Shown here piece by piece: positions 1 to 9,336 of a DNA stretch of 64,000 bases. The position numbers and the translations under genes are program-made. The stretch is taken from positions 162,864 to 226,863 of the forward strand of contig NZ_AFWJ01000001.1 in assembly GCF_000222685.1 (NCBI RefSeq), given 5' to 3'. The stretch comes from Vibrio nigripulchritudo ATCC 27043 (GTDB lineage Bacteria; Pseudomonadota; Gammaproteobacteria; Enterobacterales; Vibrionaceae). Position 1 is the first letter of the stretch, and the number at the start of each line of letters is the position of its first letter. The notes beneath the pieces were generated by a model. That model had not been told where the DNA came from, did no database searches, and saw only the letters and a list, made by a program, of their open reading frames with translations.

Positions 1-2
1 TG

Positions 3-119
3 ATTTCAATGGAACTGGCTGTTAGCCATAAACGACGATCTCGTGATCGGTTACGCCGACTGAAAGTGGCGCTTGATTCACACCGTGGTGGTGGAGACAG
101 GCAGCCTCTTGGTGACTAG
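3..119 (+). CDS. C-terminal end of an unidentified protein (partial, cut by left edge)
   Basis: An open frame enters from the left edge and stops with TAG at 117-119. The visible tail reads ISMELAVSHKRRSRDRL, then a basic, Gly-rich end terminating in RQPLGD. Such a Arg/Lys-rich tail could follow a membrane segment or be a free cytosolic tail, but too little is present to assign a family. It converges on srmB across a strong hairpin terminator 16 nt downstream, which supports a real gene end rather than a chance frame. No start codon is certain within the window. Confidence 0.5.
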   Translation: MSMELAVSHKRRSRDRLRRLKVALDSHRGGGDRQPLGD

Positions 120-134
120 GTCTACAGATAAAGC

Positions 135-159
135 AAAGGCAGCGAAATCGCTGCCTTTT
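135..159. terminator. Bidirectional intrinsic terminator between the left-edge gene and srmB
   Basis: A perfect 10-bp stem (AAAGGCAGCG / CGCTGCCTTT) with an AAAT loop is flanked by A-rich and T-rich tracts, so it can end transcription of both convergent genes. Confidence 0.85.
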
Positions 160-181
160 ATATTTAATATTAAAGAAAAGA

Positions 182-1411
182 TTACTTCTTCTTTTTCTTA
201 GCGCTTTTTTTCTTGTCGGCTTTCTTCGCTTCTTTCTTCTTGTTCTTTTTCTTGAACACTGGCTTTTTGTGTTGCGGTCTCATGCCTTCAATGAAGCGCT
301 CTTTGATGTCTTCTTTGGTGTAACGAGCGACGCGATCCAGCATCGGCTGGTCGTGCGCCTCAACGATAGACAACGCATTTCCTTTTTTACCAGCACGAGC
401 GGTTCGACCAATTCGGTGCAGGTAAACATCGGCGGTTCGAGGCATGTCGAAGTTGATGACATGAGATACGTCTGGCAAATCGATACCACGTGCGGCCACA
501 TCGGTTGCCAGCAGAACGTTCACTTCACCTTCTCGGAAACGGCGAATGGCGTTGTTACGGCGATCTTGCGGCATCTCACCCTGAATCCACGCACAGGTAA
601 TCTGGTCACTCTCTAATTTAGAACGCAGGTCCGCCAGGCGATCGCGTGTCTTTAAGAATACAATGGAACGTTCCGCCTGTTCGGTTACCACATGCTTAAG
701 AAGCTGATATTTATGCTCCATGGAGTCGGCGCGGTGATACCACTGAGTGATTTTTTTGCGTTCGCGGCGAGAAGGTTCTGCATCCAGCTCGGCTGGGTTT
801 TTCAAAAGATCCGCTGTGAAGCCTTCCACACCACGACCTTCAAGCGTTGCTGAGAACAACATAGACTGTTTACGCCAGCGACACTCTGCTGATAAGCGGT
901 CAACGGTCGGGCCAAATCCCATATCCAGCATGCGATCCGCTTCATCCAGTACCAGCCATTCAATAGCGCGGCAGTCAAAACGCTCCGCTTCAATGTATTC
1001 CATCAAACGACCCGGTGTCGCGACCACGATATCTTGCGTGGTGGATAGAATATCCGCGTGCTCCTGATACTGAACTCCTCCGGTAATGGTGAAGATCTTC
1101 AGGTTTGTGTACTTCGCCAGAGCTCTGGCTTGATCCGTAACCTGCATCGCCAGTTCACGAGTTGGTGTCAGGATCAGAATACGTGCAGGTCCCGCTTTAC
1201 GGCGTGGAAAATCTTGCAGATATTGTAGTGCAGGAATGACGAAAGCGGCGGTTTTACCAGTTCCGGTAGGGGCTGAGGCGAGGACATCGCGACCATCCAG
1301 TGCTTGCGGAATTGCTTCAGCCTGAATTTGAGTTGGGCGTTCGTATCCCATCTCTTCAATGGCTTCCAACAGATTTGGATCGAGTTCGAGTTCAGCAAAA
1401 GTTCTGATCAC
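182..1411 (-). CDS. srmB: DEAD-box ATP-dependent RNA helicase SrmB
   Basis: SrmB is a cytosolic RNA helicase that helps early assembly of the 50S ribosomal subunit. The protein shows Walker A APTGTGKT, the DEAD motif in LVLDEADRML, the FSAT motif III and the HRIGRTARAG motif VI, then a Lys-rich tail that probably binds rRNA. The frame could begin at a TTG five codons earlier, but the GTG at 1411 has GGAG seven bases upstream and gives VIRTFAELEL, the usual family start, for about 409 residues. This is somewhat shorter than E. coli SrmB (444) because of a shorter basic tail. It sits next to trmN6, separately transcribed and divergent-free. Confidence 0.93.
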   Translation of the reverse strand: MIRTFAELELDPNLLEAIEEMGYERPTQIQAEAIPQALDGRDVLASAPTGTGKTAAFVIPALQYLQDFPRRKAGPARILILTPTRELAMQVTDQARALAKYTNLKIFTITGGVQYQEHADILSTTQDIVVATPGRLMEYIEAERFDCRAIEWLVLDEADRMLDMGFGPTVDRLSAECRWRKQSMLFSATLEGRGVEGFTADLLKNPAELDAEPSRRERKKITQWYHRADSMEHKYQLLKHVVTEQAERSIVFLKTRDRLADLRSKLESDQITCAWIQGEMPQDRRNNAIRRFREGEVNVLLATDVAARGIDLPDVSHVINFDMPRTADVYLHRIGRTARAGKKGNALSIVEAHDQPMLDRVARYTKEDIKERFIEGMRPQHKKPVFKKKNKKKEAKKADKKKSAKKKKK

Positions 1412-1501
1412 AGTGGGTCTCCACAAGCGTGTGAATGATTAATTGGGCGCGAATTATATACCCATAACCCATCAGATAAAACGCATTTTCCAGCAGGATC
1501 T

Positions 1502-2215
1502 TTACATCTTTAAGTAAAAGCCTTGGGTAAGAGCAATGAATTCTGAACTGTAGCCATTACCCTGGTTGATCACTAAAGAGGACTCTTGCGTTTCACACGG
1601 CTGTTTGGTCAGGGCAAAAAGCAGTCGGGTTGCCAGTTTTCGAGCGGTTGTCTGAACACGACAACACTGAGATAAGTACCAGCCTTGCGCCTGTGCGATC
1701 TCGATGCATTGTTCCCCTTCAACCACAGGCAGCACAAAGCTTGCTGATCCTGTATCAGTAAGGTGTGCCCAGCAGGTTTTCATTAAAGCGCTGTGAGTTA
1801 GCGTATTGGTGTGGCGGGCGTCGGCACGACGAGTGTCTAAAGCTTGTTCTCCGCTGTTGAAGTAAGGCGGATTGCAGATAATGGCGTCGAATTGGGTATC
1901 GAATGACAGGTTTAATATATCGCCACAAACAGGACGTATCTTTTGGCTCCAGGGGCTGTCTGCAAAATTTAAGCTTGCAGCTTCAAAGGCATCTTGCTCT
2001 AGCTCAACTGAAGTAATCACGAGGTTGTCATCGGATCTCTGAGCGCACATTAAAGACAGTAAACCAGTCCCCGTACCAATATCCAGCAGTTGACCAGCAG
2101 GTGGGATTGAAGCCCAGGCACCCAGTAATACGCCATCAGTACTGACTGGCATTCCACTACGACCACCGCGAATCTTAAACTGTTTGAATTGAAAGTCTTT
2201 GGTTCTGTTCTTCAT
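1502..2215 (-). CDS. trmN6: tRNA1(Val) (adenine(37)-N6)-methyltransferase TrmN6
   Basis: This SAM-dependent methylase (YfiC) modifies A37 of tRNA1(Val). The 237-residue protein has the SAM-binding loop LLDIGTGTGLLSLM near residue 42 and the N6-adenine methylase catalytic motif NPPYF near residue 119. Length fits the family (about 245). The ATG at 2215 precedes KNRTKDFQFKQF, typical of Vibrio members. It is next to srmB on the same strand, as in other vibrios, with only about 90 bp between them, so co-transcription of trmN6 then srmB is possible. Confidence 0.9.
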   Translation of the reverse strand: MKNRTKDFQFKQFKIRGGRSGMPVSTDGVLLGAWASIPPAGQLLDIGTGTGLLSLMCAQRSDDNLVITSVELEQDAFEAASLNFADSPWSQKIRPVCGDILNLSFDTQFDAIICNPPYFNSGEQALDTRRADARHTNTLTHSALMKTCWAHLTDTGSASFVLPVVEGEQCIEIAQAQGWYLSQCCRVQTTARKLATRLLFALTKQPCETQESSLVINQGNGYSSEFIALTQGFYLKM

Positions 2216-2469
2216 ATGCTGGTTTGGTCGGGTGGTTAAATATATTAAATTCTTGTTATTTTAAAGATAAAGATTTTGATTAGTTATATGAGCTGAAATA
2301 TCACATATAGCCAGTGATTCTATCTGCTAAATGGTGTTCTGATTGAATTTTTATTGTGTTTTTTGTCATTCTCTTGTTTCTGTTATCGCTTTTGTTCATT
2401 ATTCGCCCCTTAATTCTAGAATAAAATTTCAGAATATTTGCAAACACAAGATTTTTATAAGGGTTTTAA

Positions 2470-3780
2470 GTGAATCAAAAACTAAAAACAACTGATGTCG
2501 TTGCTCTGGGCTTTATGCTCTTTGCATTCTTTTTAGGAGCGGGCAATATTATTTTCCCTCCTCTTGCGGGTCAATTAGCAGGTGAAAATTTGTTTCCTGC
2601 CATGTCCGGTTTTCTGTTTACTGCGGTAGGTCTGCCTTTGATCACCATTATTGCTATTGCAGTAGCGGGTGGATCTTGGGAACATCTTTCTAAGCACCTT
2701 CCTAAACAGGTAGCGACACTTATTGTCGTACTGATCTTCATTATTATTGGTCCTGCATTTGCTGCCCCACGTACAGGTTTGGTTGCGTACGAGATGGCAG
2801 TGAAGCCGTTCATTGCTAACGCAGAGCAAATGCACCTGACTATATTCTCCATTGCATTCTTTACCATTGCGATGTTTTTTGCCTGGTCTCAGGGCAAGTT
2901 GATCGACACCATTGGTAAAGTGCTGACGCCAGTGCTGTTCATCGGTTTGATTACGTTAGCTGTGTCTGTATTTCTAAACCCACAAGGCGTTCCAACAGAA
3001 GCGCAGGGCGAGTATGTGACTCAACCACTGATCAAAGGTTTCCTTGAAGGTTATAACACCATGGATACCTTCGGCGCGCTGATGTTCGGTATTCTGATCG
3101 TGGATGCACTGCGTAGCAAAGGCATTACCGAGTCCAAACCGACAACTAAATACCTGATCAGCGCAGCGGTGATCGCAGCAGCGGGTCTGGCATTTGTTTA
3201 TGTGTCTCTTTTCTACTTGGGTTCTACAAGTGGCACTGTGGCTGCTGGTGCAGATAACGGTGGTGTGATCCTAAGCCTATACGTACAGGCTCTGTTCGGT
3301 GCGTCGGGTCAGACGGTTCTGTCTGTGATTGTTCTGTTGGCGTGTCTGACAACAGCTATTGGTCTGATCTCAGCTTGTTCTGATTACTTCAGCTCTATCA
3401 CCAAAATCAACTACAAAACCTGGGTTGTGGTTATTGGAGTCGCGTGTGCAGTGGTGGCAAATGTTGGTCTGAGCCAGTTAATTTCACTGTCTGTTCCTGT
3501 TCTGTTTGCCCTTTACCCAGTAGCCATTGCTTTGGTTGCACTGGTGTTTGTACGAGATCGCTTGCCAAATCCGCGCGTAGCATACCGCGTAGTAGTATTG
3601 GTGGCATTTGTGTTTGCTCTTCTGGATGCTGCGAAGGTTTCGGGTATCAATGTCAACGCATTCAATATGCTTCCACTGTTTGAAGTGGGCATGGCTTGGC
3701 TGATGCCAACTATGGCGGCGATCATCTGCATGTTCTTCATTGGCGCACCTCGTAAAGAGTTGTCGGAAGAAGCGGCATAA
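2470..3780 (+). CDS. brnQ: Branched-chain amino acid transporter BrnQ (LIVCS family)
   Basis: BrnQ is an inner-membrane symporter importing leucine, isoleucine and valine with a cation. The 436-residue protein is strongly hydrophobic throughout with about twelve membrane segments, and begins with the family motif GFMLFAFFLGAGNIIFPP. The start is a GTG at 2470 with AAGGG eight bases upstream; no better start is in frame. It is a single-gene unit bounded by a 250-bp AT-rich upstream region and a strong downstream terminator shared with convergent fldB. Substrate assignment rests on family similarity. Confidence 0.9.
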   Translation: MNQKLKTTDVVALGFMLFAFFLGAGNIIFPPLAGQLAGENLFPAMSGFLFTAVGLPLITIIAIAVAGGSWEHLSKHLPKQVATLIVVLIFIIIGPAFAAPRTGLVAYEMAVKPFIANAEQMHLTIFSIAFFTIAMFFAWSQGKLIDTIGKVLTPVLFIGLITLAVSVFLNPQGVPTEAQGEYVTQPLIKGFLEGYNTMDTFGALMFGILIVDALRSKGITESKPTTKYLISAAVIAAAGLAFVYVSLFYLGSTSGTVAAGADNGGVILSLYVQALFGASGQTVLSVIVLLACLTTAIGLISACSDYFSSITKINYKTWVVVIGVACAVVANVGLSQLISLSVPVLFALYPVAIALVALVFVRDRLPNPRVAYRVVVLVAFVFALLDAAKVSGINVNAFNMLPLFEVGMAWLMPTMAAIICMFFIGAPRKELSEEAA

Positions 3781-3801
3781 TCGCAACTTAGTAATCAAAA
3801 C

Positions 3802-3839
3802 AAGAAAGGGGCTGATAATCATCAGCCCCTTTCTTTTTT
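3802..3839. terminator. Intrinsic terminator between brnQ and fldB
   Basis: A 13-bp perfect stem (GAAAGGGGCTGAT with its complement at 3821-3833) and an AATC loop is followed by a T-run and preceded by an A-rich tract, serving both convergent genes. Confidence 0.88.
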
Positions 3840-3853
3840 ATAAATGTATAGAG

Positions 3854-4372
3854 TTACAGCGAGTCGTGGTATTCCACCAGGATTTGCTCACACCACTTTT
3901 CGATGCGCTCATTACTGAACTCGTACTGGGAATCCTCATCAAGAGCTAGACCAACAAACTGTGATTTGTCTTCCGTAAGGGCTTTAGATGCCTCGAATTC
4001 ATAGCCTTCATTTGGCCAGTAGCCAATGAATTTTACGCCTGTTGGGATCAGTTCATCATGAAGAAGCCCCATCGCATCGAGAAACCACTCGCCATAGCCT
4101 TCTTGATCGCCTAAGCCGAACAATGCGACGTGTTTGCCGTTTAGCGACACGCCACCGATGTGCTCCCATATTGCACTCCAGTCTTCTTGAATTTCACCGA
4201 AATCCCACGTAGAAATCCCTAGCAATAACAGATCATAGTTGTTCATCAATGATAGTGGTGTTTCTTTTACATTAAATATATCCACTAAATCTTCGCCGAT
4301 GAAGGCGCGAATTTTTTCCGCTGCCATTTCTGTGTAGCAGGTTGTTGAGCCGTAAAAAAGTCCGATTTTCAT
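3854..4372 (-). CDS. fldB: Flavodoxin FldB
   Basis: FldB is a small cytosolic FMN electron carrier. The 172-residue protein starts [15 protein letters not shown], the FMN phosphate-binding loop in its FldB variant (TTCYTE in place of TTGNTE), followed by the isoalloxazine-contacting loops [12 protein letters not shown] near residue 58 and [12 protein letters not shown] near residue 93. Length and sequence fit FldB rather than FldA. As in E. coli, it is divergent from xerD, with about 220 bp between the starts; that gap contains one copy of a dispersed intergenic repeat. Confidence 0.92.
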   Translation of the reverse strand: MKIGLFYGSTTCYTEMAAEKIRAFIGEDLVDIFNVKETPLSLMNNYDLLLLGISTWDFGEIQEDWSAIWEHIGGVSLNGKHVALFGLGDQEGYGEWFLDAMGLLHDELIPTGVKFIGYWPNEGYEFEASKALTEDKSQFVGLALDEDSQYEFSNERIEKWCEQILVEYHDSL

Positions 4373-4407
4373 GATCTGTCATTGTTTGTCGAAGAGATGG
4401 CAGATTC

Positions 4408-4450
4408 TATACCCAAATAACCTTCAGATGCTAGGCTCAGCGACAAGATG
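4408..4450. repeat. Dispersed intergenic repeat, copy A
   Basis: The stretch beginning TATACCCAAATAACC and continuing to GATGCTAGG is nearly the same as one at 50360-50387. Similar elements are common between genes in vibrios and resemble ERIC/REP-type non-coding repeats. The exact boundaries are not defined by two copies. Confidence 0.5.
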
Positions 4451-4594
4451 GATTTTCGGTCGTAACTATTTGGAGGGGATGCTCATAACATGCTCAAATT
4501 TGCAGGGTTTATACGATTGTAGGTGAATTTTAATAGTATTATTTTCATGCCTCACATACTCTCATGAGTGTTACCGATAAAAAGAGAGATAAGA

Positions 4595-5503
4595 ATGACG
4601 GAAACAAGTCATCCAGATACCTACTTAATGGAGCAGTTTCTTGATGCCATGTGGATGGAGCGTGGATTGTCTGAGAATACGCTCGCTTCATACCGTAACG
4701 ATTTATCCAAGTTGCTGAGCTGGATGTTGAAAGAGAACTTCCGGCTCGATTTCATCAGCGTCTCTGGGTTGCAGGACTATCAAGGCTGGCTGATGGATCA
4801 AGGCTATAAACAGACGTCACGAGCGAGAATGCTTTCTGCGATTCGCCGTCTGTTTCAGTATCTTCACCGTGAAAAGGTAAGAGCAGACGATCCAAGTGCT
4901 CTGCTTGTGAGCCCAAAACTGCCCAAGCGGCTGCCCAAGGATTTGAGTGAACAGCAGGTTGAAGATTTACTCAACACGCCAGATCCTAATGACCCGATAG
5001 AGCTTCGCGACAAAGCCATGCTTGAACTCCTATACGCAACAGGGCTTCGGGTCACTGAACTGGTTAGCCTGACGATGGAAAATATTAGCCTGCGGCAGGG
5101 CGTTGTTCGTGTAACAGGTAAAGGCGGAAAAGAGCGGTTGGTCCCAATGGGAGAAAATGCCGTTGATTGGATCGAAACCTTCCTAGAACATGGTCGTCCA
5201 AGCATTTTGGGGGAAACGTCATCGGATGTGGTGTTCCCAAGCAAGCGGGCAAGACAAATGACGCGCCAGACGTTCTGGCATCGAATTAAATTTTACGCCA
5301 CGCTGGCAGAAATCGACACGGATGCGTTGTCGCCTCACGTGCTCCGACATGCATTTGCAACGCACCTGTTGAATTACGGTGCAGATTTGAGAGTGGTGCA
5401 AATGTTATTGGGTCATAGTGACTTATCGACTACGCAAATTTATACTCACGTCGCAACAGAGCGACTCAAACAGATTCACGAACAGCACCATCCAAGGGCG
5501 TAG
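4595..5503 (+). CDS. xerD: Site-specific tyrosine recombinase XerD
   Basis: XerD acts with XerC at dif, under FtsK control, to resolve chromosome dimers. The N-terminal SAM-like core-binding domain covers about residues 1-95. The catalytic domain shows Arg152 in ATGLRVTEL, the HVLRHAFATHLL box, the LLGHSDLSTTQIYTHV box, and nucleophile Tyr283. The chosen ATG at 4595 (MTETSHPDTYLMEQFL) gives 302 residues, near E. coli's 298; an upstream in-frame GTG at 4568 would add nine residues without family support. dsbC follows after 28 bp, so it likely heads a xerD-dsbC-recJ operon. In vibrios XerCD is also the target of integrating phages such as CTX. Confidence 0.95.
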   Translation: MTETSHPDTYLMEQFLDAMWMERGLSENTLASYRNDLSKLLSWMLKENFRLDFISVSGLQDYQGWLMDQGYKQTSRARMLSAIRRLFQYLHREKVRADDPSALLVSPKLPKRLPKDLSEQQVEDLLNTPDPNDPIELRDKAMLELLYATGLRVTELVSLTMENISLRQGVVRVTGKGGKERLVPMGENAVDWIETFLEHGRPSILGETSSDVVFPSKRARQMTRQTFWHRIKFYATLAEIDTDALSPHVLRHAFATHLLNYGADLRVVQMLLGHSDLSTTQIYTHVATERLKQIHEQHHPRA

Positions 5504-5531
5504 TTCGTACATTAACTTTTAAGGTGAAAAC

Positions 5532-6257
5532 ATGCATTTCATGCGCAAACTTGGTGTTGTAGCAGCGGGCGCGCTGGCTTCATTTTCTCTATTCGCAGCA
5601 GACGCAGACACAAAATCCATCACAGAGCGTTTCAGCAAGCTTGGTCTGATGGTGACATCCGTAGATGACAGTGACATTGCGGGTCTTTACGAAGTAGAAA
5701 CCAATCAAGGGTTGTTCCTTTCTACAGAAAAAGGGGACTACTTCATTCAGGGTAAAATCTATGCCCTGGACGACAAAGGTAATTTCACAGACGTGATCGC
5801 CAAGCGTTACGCAGAAAAAATCAAAGACTTCTCTTCAAGCTGGATTGAATACAAAGCCAAAGAAGAGAAGCACGTCGTGACTGTATTTACCGACGTAGAT
5901 TGCGGTTACTGTCTGAAACTGCACCGTCAGATGGAAGACTACAACAAAAATGGTATTACCGTTCGCTACCTTGCCTACCCACGTGCCGGTGCACAAAGTC
6001 AGGTAGGGCATCAAATGTCACAAATCTGGTGTGCGAATGATCAGAAAGCCGCAATGGACGAAGTAAAGCTTGAGCGTACTTTCTCGCAAGAAACCAGTGA
6101 GCTGTTACAATGTCAGAACACCATCGCTGCACATCGTGATCTTGGTTCTAAGTTGGGTGTACGTGGTACACCAGCTATCGTAACTGGTAACGGTAATGTG
6201 ATTGGCGGTTATCTGTCTCCGGATGATTTGACTGCTCAGCTAGAAAGACTTAACTAA
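5532..6257 (+). CDS. dsbC: Periplasmic thiol:disulfide isomerase DsbC
   Basis: DsbC reshuffles wrong disulfides in periplasmic proteins and is kept reduced by DsbD. The 241-residue precursor has a signal peptide (MHFMRKLGVVAAGALASFSL, probable cleavage after LFA), an N-terminal dimerisation domain, and a thioredoxin fold with active-site CGYC at Cys124/Cys127. A second cysteine pair (WCAND and LLQCQ) and a cis-Pro loop RGTPAIV also match DsbC. It lies between xerD and recJ exactly as in E. coli, with short gaps on both sides. Confidence 0.95.
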   Translation: MHFMRKLGVVAAGALASFSLFAADADTKSITERFSKLGLMVTSVDDSDIAGLYEVETNQGLFLSTEKGDYFIQGKIYALDDKGNFTDVIAKRYAEKIKDFSSSWIEYKAKEEKHVVTVFTDVDCGYCLKLHRQMEDYNKNGITVRYLAYPRAGAQSQVGHQMSQIWCANDQKAAMDEVKLERTFSQETSELLQCQNTIAAHRDLGSKLGVRGTPAIVTGNGNVIGGYLSPDDLTAQLERLN

Positions 6258-6303
6258 TTGACCAACGGATGCCTGAGGGAAACCTCAGGCAAACGCCATT
6301 CTT

Positions 6304-8043
6304 ATGATTGAAATTCAAAGACGTCCGCAAGACGCGCCTCACTCCTTACCTGATTCCATTCCCCCTTTATTGCAACGCATCTACGCCGCACGCGGTGTTC
6401 AAAGTATTAACCAGTTAGAGAAAGCCGCGAAAGCGCTTCACTCATACCAACTACTGGGTGGAATACAGCAAGCCGTAGAGATTTTGTTTGAATCGATTCA
6501 GAAGCAAAAACGCATCATCGTCGTAGGGGATTTTGATGCCGATGGCGCAACCAGTTCTGCGTTGTCAGTGCTTGCGCTTCGGATGCTAGGTTGTCCCAAC
6601 GTGGACTATCTGGTGCCAAATCGTTTTGAAGATGGCTACGGCTTAAGCCCGGAGGTGGTCGATCAGGCTCTGGAACTGGGTGTTGAAGTCATCATGACGG
6701 TCGACAATGGTGTATCGTCGATTGATGGCGTGCGTTACGCAAAGCAGAAGGGATTAACGGTTATCGTCACCGATCATCACTTACCGGGAAATGAGCTTCC
6801 CATTGCCGATGCGATTGTGAACCCCAACCTCGAGTCTTGTCAGTTTCCATCAAAATCTTTGGCTGGCGTTGGCGTTGCGTTCTACATGATGATGGCGCTT
6901 TGCGTTCACATGCGAAAGCTCAATTGGTTTGCCTCACAAGGGATGCAAGAACCCAAACTGATGGAGCTTATCGACTTAGTCGCACTTGGAACCGTCGCCG
7001 ATGTCGTGCCTCTGGATGAGAATAATCGAATTCTGGTGCATCAAGGGTTACAACGTATTCGTGCTGGTAAAGCTCGCCCAGGAATTCAGGCGCTTATCGA
7101 AGTGTCCAAACGAGATGCCCGCAGACTGGTGGCATCCGATTTCGGATTTGCTTTAGGTCCACGCATTAATGCAGCGGGGCGTTTGGATGACATGTCTTTT
7201 GGGGTTGAGCTTCTGATGAGCAACAATATCCACGCTGCGCGCCGCATGGCGAGTGAGTTGGATGGGCTCAACCAAACTCGTAAAGAAATCGAAGAAGGCA
7301 TGAAGCAAGAGGCCATGGCGTTTTGTGAACGTCTGCAATTTGGTGAAAATGCGGAGCTGCCTTATGGCTTAGCCTTGTTCCAGCGAGACTGGCATCAGGG
7401 TGTTATCGGTATCTTAGCCTCGCGCATTAAAGAGAAGTTTCATCGCCCGGTAATCGCCTTTGCCGACGGCGGAGAAGGCACAATCAAAGGGTCCTGCCGC
7501 TCTATTCCCGGTCTGCATATGCGAGACACATTGGACAGAATCGACACGCAAAATCCTGGGTTGATCGCTAAATTCGGTGGTCATGCTATGGCGGCAGGAT
7601 TGACCATCGATGAAGTCGATTTTGAAAAATTCAGCAAGCTGTTCGATGAAGCGGTCAGGCAAGATCTTGATGAAGCCTCACTCAAAGGAGTGGTGATGTC
7701 TGACGGCGAGTTGCTACCCGAAGAGTTTTCCATGCACGTAGCTGAAACTTTACGTGGAGCCGGACCATGGGGACAAGCATTCCCAGAGCCCATTTTTGAT
7801 GGCGAGTTCAAAGTCCTGCACCAAAAATTGGTGGGTGAGAAGCACTTGAAATTGATGCTAGAACCGCTGCATAAGGGTCACCCGACCAATATCATGATTG
7901 ATGGCATTGCGTTCAATATCGATTTACGTCGCTGGCCAGACGCGTCGGTGAAAACCGTACACTTAGCCTACAAACTGGATGTAAACGAGTTTCGTGGCAA
8001 TCAGTCACTTCAGTTGATGATCGATCATATCGAGGCCAAGTAA
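6304..8043 (+). CDS. recJ: Single-stranded-DNA-specific exonuclease RecJ
   Basis: RecJ is a 5'-3' ssDNA exonuclease in RecFOR recombination, base-excision and mismatch repair. The 579-residue protein carries the DHH-family metal-binding motifs DFDADGATSSA (about residues 76-86), TVDNGVSS (near 138) and VTDHH (about 155-159), then a DHHA1 segment with FGGHAMAAG and a C-terminal OB-type region. Length equals the E. coli enzyme (577). It follows dsbC by 46 bp; the ATG at 6304 directly precedes IEIQRRPQD, and the family usually starts here. A T-less hairpin at 8075-8099 lies between recJ and prfB. Confidence 0.95.
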   Translation: MIEIQRRPQDAPHSLPDSIPPLLQRIYAARGVQSINQLEKAAKALHSYQLLGGIQQAVEILFESIQKQKRIIVVGDFDADGATSSALSVLALRMLGCPNVDYLVPNRFEDGYGLSPEVVDQALELGVEVIMTVDNGVSSIDGVRYAKQKGLTVIVTDHHLPGNELPIADAIVNPNLESCQFPSKSLAGVGVAFYMMMALCVHMRKLNWFASQGMQEPKLMELIDLVALGTVADVVPLDENNRILVHQGLQRIRAGKARPGIQALIEVSKRDARRLVASDFGFALGPRINAAGRLDDMSFGVELLMSNNIHAARRMASELDGLNQTRKEIEEGMKQEAMAFCERLQFGENAELPYGLALFQRDWHQGVIGILASRIKEKFHRPVIAFADGGEGTIKGSCRSIPGLHMRDTLDRIDTQNPGLIAKFGGHAMAAGLTIDEVDFEKFSKLFDEAVRQDLDEASLKGVVMSDGELLPEEFSMHVAETLRGAGPWGQAFPEPIFDGEFKVLHQKLVGEKHLKLMLEPLHKGHPTNIMIDGIAFNIDLRRWPDASVKTVHLAYKLDVNEFRGNQSLQLMIDHIEAK

Positions 8044-8204
8044 CCTCGTATCCAGTATTGCCTTTCAACCCTGTCCCGCTGTTGATTGAGAGCAGCGGGC
8101 ATCTGCAATTTCTCAGCTCAAATTGCGCAAATTTTTCCTGTATCTCTGTCACATTTTTAAGTAGAATTCCTCGGTTAAATTCTACGCTAAAATGTTGAGC
8201 AAAC

Positions 8205-9303
8205 ATGTTTGAAATCAATCCAATTAAAAACCGCCTGCAGGACGTGACTGAGCGCACGAATGTCCTGAGGGGGTATCTTTGACTATGACGCCAAGAAAGA
8301 GCGTCTAGAAGAAGTAAACGCAGAACTTGAACAACCAGATGTATGGAACGAACCTGAGCGAGCACAAGCCTTAGGTAAAGAACGTGCATCACTGGAAGCG
8401 GTGGTAGAAACCATCGACTTGCTAGACCAGGGTGTGGAAGACGTTGATGGTCTTCTGGAACTGGCGGTTGAAGAAGAAGATCAGGAAACCTTCGACGAGA
8501 TTGAGCCAGAATTGGCTGAACTTGAACAAAAGCTAGAGAAGCTTGAATTCCGTCGTATGTTTGCTGGCGATCACGACTCCTCTGATAGCTACATCGACTT
8601 GCAAGCGGGTTCAGGTGGTACAGAAGCTCAAGACTGGACCAACATGATGCTTCGCATGTACTTGCGTTGGGCTGAGGCCAAAGGCTTCAAAGCGGAAGTG
8701 ATTGAAGTATCTGAAGGTGAAGTAGCGGGTCTGAAATCGGCAACGGTTCGTATTTCAGGTGAGTACGCTTACGGCTGGCTTCGCACTGAGACGGGCGTTC
8801 ACCGTTTGGTTCGTAAATCGCCATTCGATTCAGGCGGCCGTCGCCATACTTCATTTGCGTCTGCGTTTGTTTACCCAGAGATTGACGAAAACATTGCTAT
8901 CGACATTAACCCTGCCGATCTTCGCATCGACGTATACCGTGCGTCGGGAGCTGGTGGTCAGCACGTTAACACCACGGAATCTGCGGTACGTATTACCCAC
9001 CTTCCAACCAATACTGTGGTGCAGTGTCAGAACGACCGTTCTCAGCACAAAAACAAAGATCAGGCAATGAAGCAGCTTCGAGCGAAGCTATTCGAACTTG
9101 AGCTTCAAAAGCAGAACGCAGAGAAGCAAGCCAATGAAGACGCCAAGTCTGACATCGGCTGGGGTAGCCAAATCCGTTCTTATGTACTGGATGACTCCCG
9201 AATCAAAGATTTACGTACCGGCGTTGAAAACCGCAACACGCAAGCGGTTCTTGACGGCGATCTGGACAAATTTATCGAAGCCAGCCTGAAATCAGGTCTG
9301 TAA
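8205..9303 (+). CDS. prfB: Peptide chain release factor 2 (programmed +1 frameshift)
   Basis: RF2 recognises UGA and UAA stops and triggers peptide release. The true start is the ATG at 8205 ([19 protein letters not shown]). The zero frame runs 25 codons to an in-frame TGA at 8280-8282; after the slippery CTT the ribosome shifts +1 and reads GAC TAT GAC from 8281 to the TAA at 9301-9303, giving 365 residues, the E. coli length. The frame continues with SPT-class stop-recognition region and the catalytic GGQ motif in [14 protein letters not shown]. lysS follows after 33 bp, the usual prfB-lysS operon. Reading the post-shift frame alone would wrongly give a protein starting near 8401. Confidence 0.96.
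8266..8283 (+). promoter_or_regulatory. RF2 autoregulatory +1 frameshift site
   Basis: The internal Shine-Dalgarno-like AGGGGG (8269-8273 region) lies just before TAT CTT TGA C. This is the conserved bacterial arrangement: low RF2 slows termination at the UGA and favours slippage on CTT, restoring RF2 synthesis. Confidence 0.95.
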
Positions 9304-9336
9304 GCTTTCACCGACAATCGACAGGATACATCGAAA

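Noticed and set aside
8075-8099. CCCGCTG/CAGCGGG hairpin between recJ and prfB as a terminator
   Set aside because: No T-run follows; it may reduce read-through or stabilise mRNA but is not a clear intrinsic terminator.
8401-9303. Apparent short RF2 frame starting at GTG 8401
   Set aside because: It is the post-frameshift part of prfB; the true start is at 8205 with a +1 shift at 8280.
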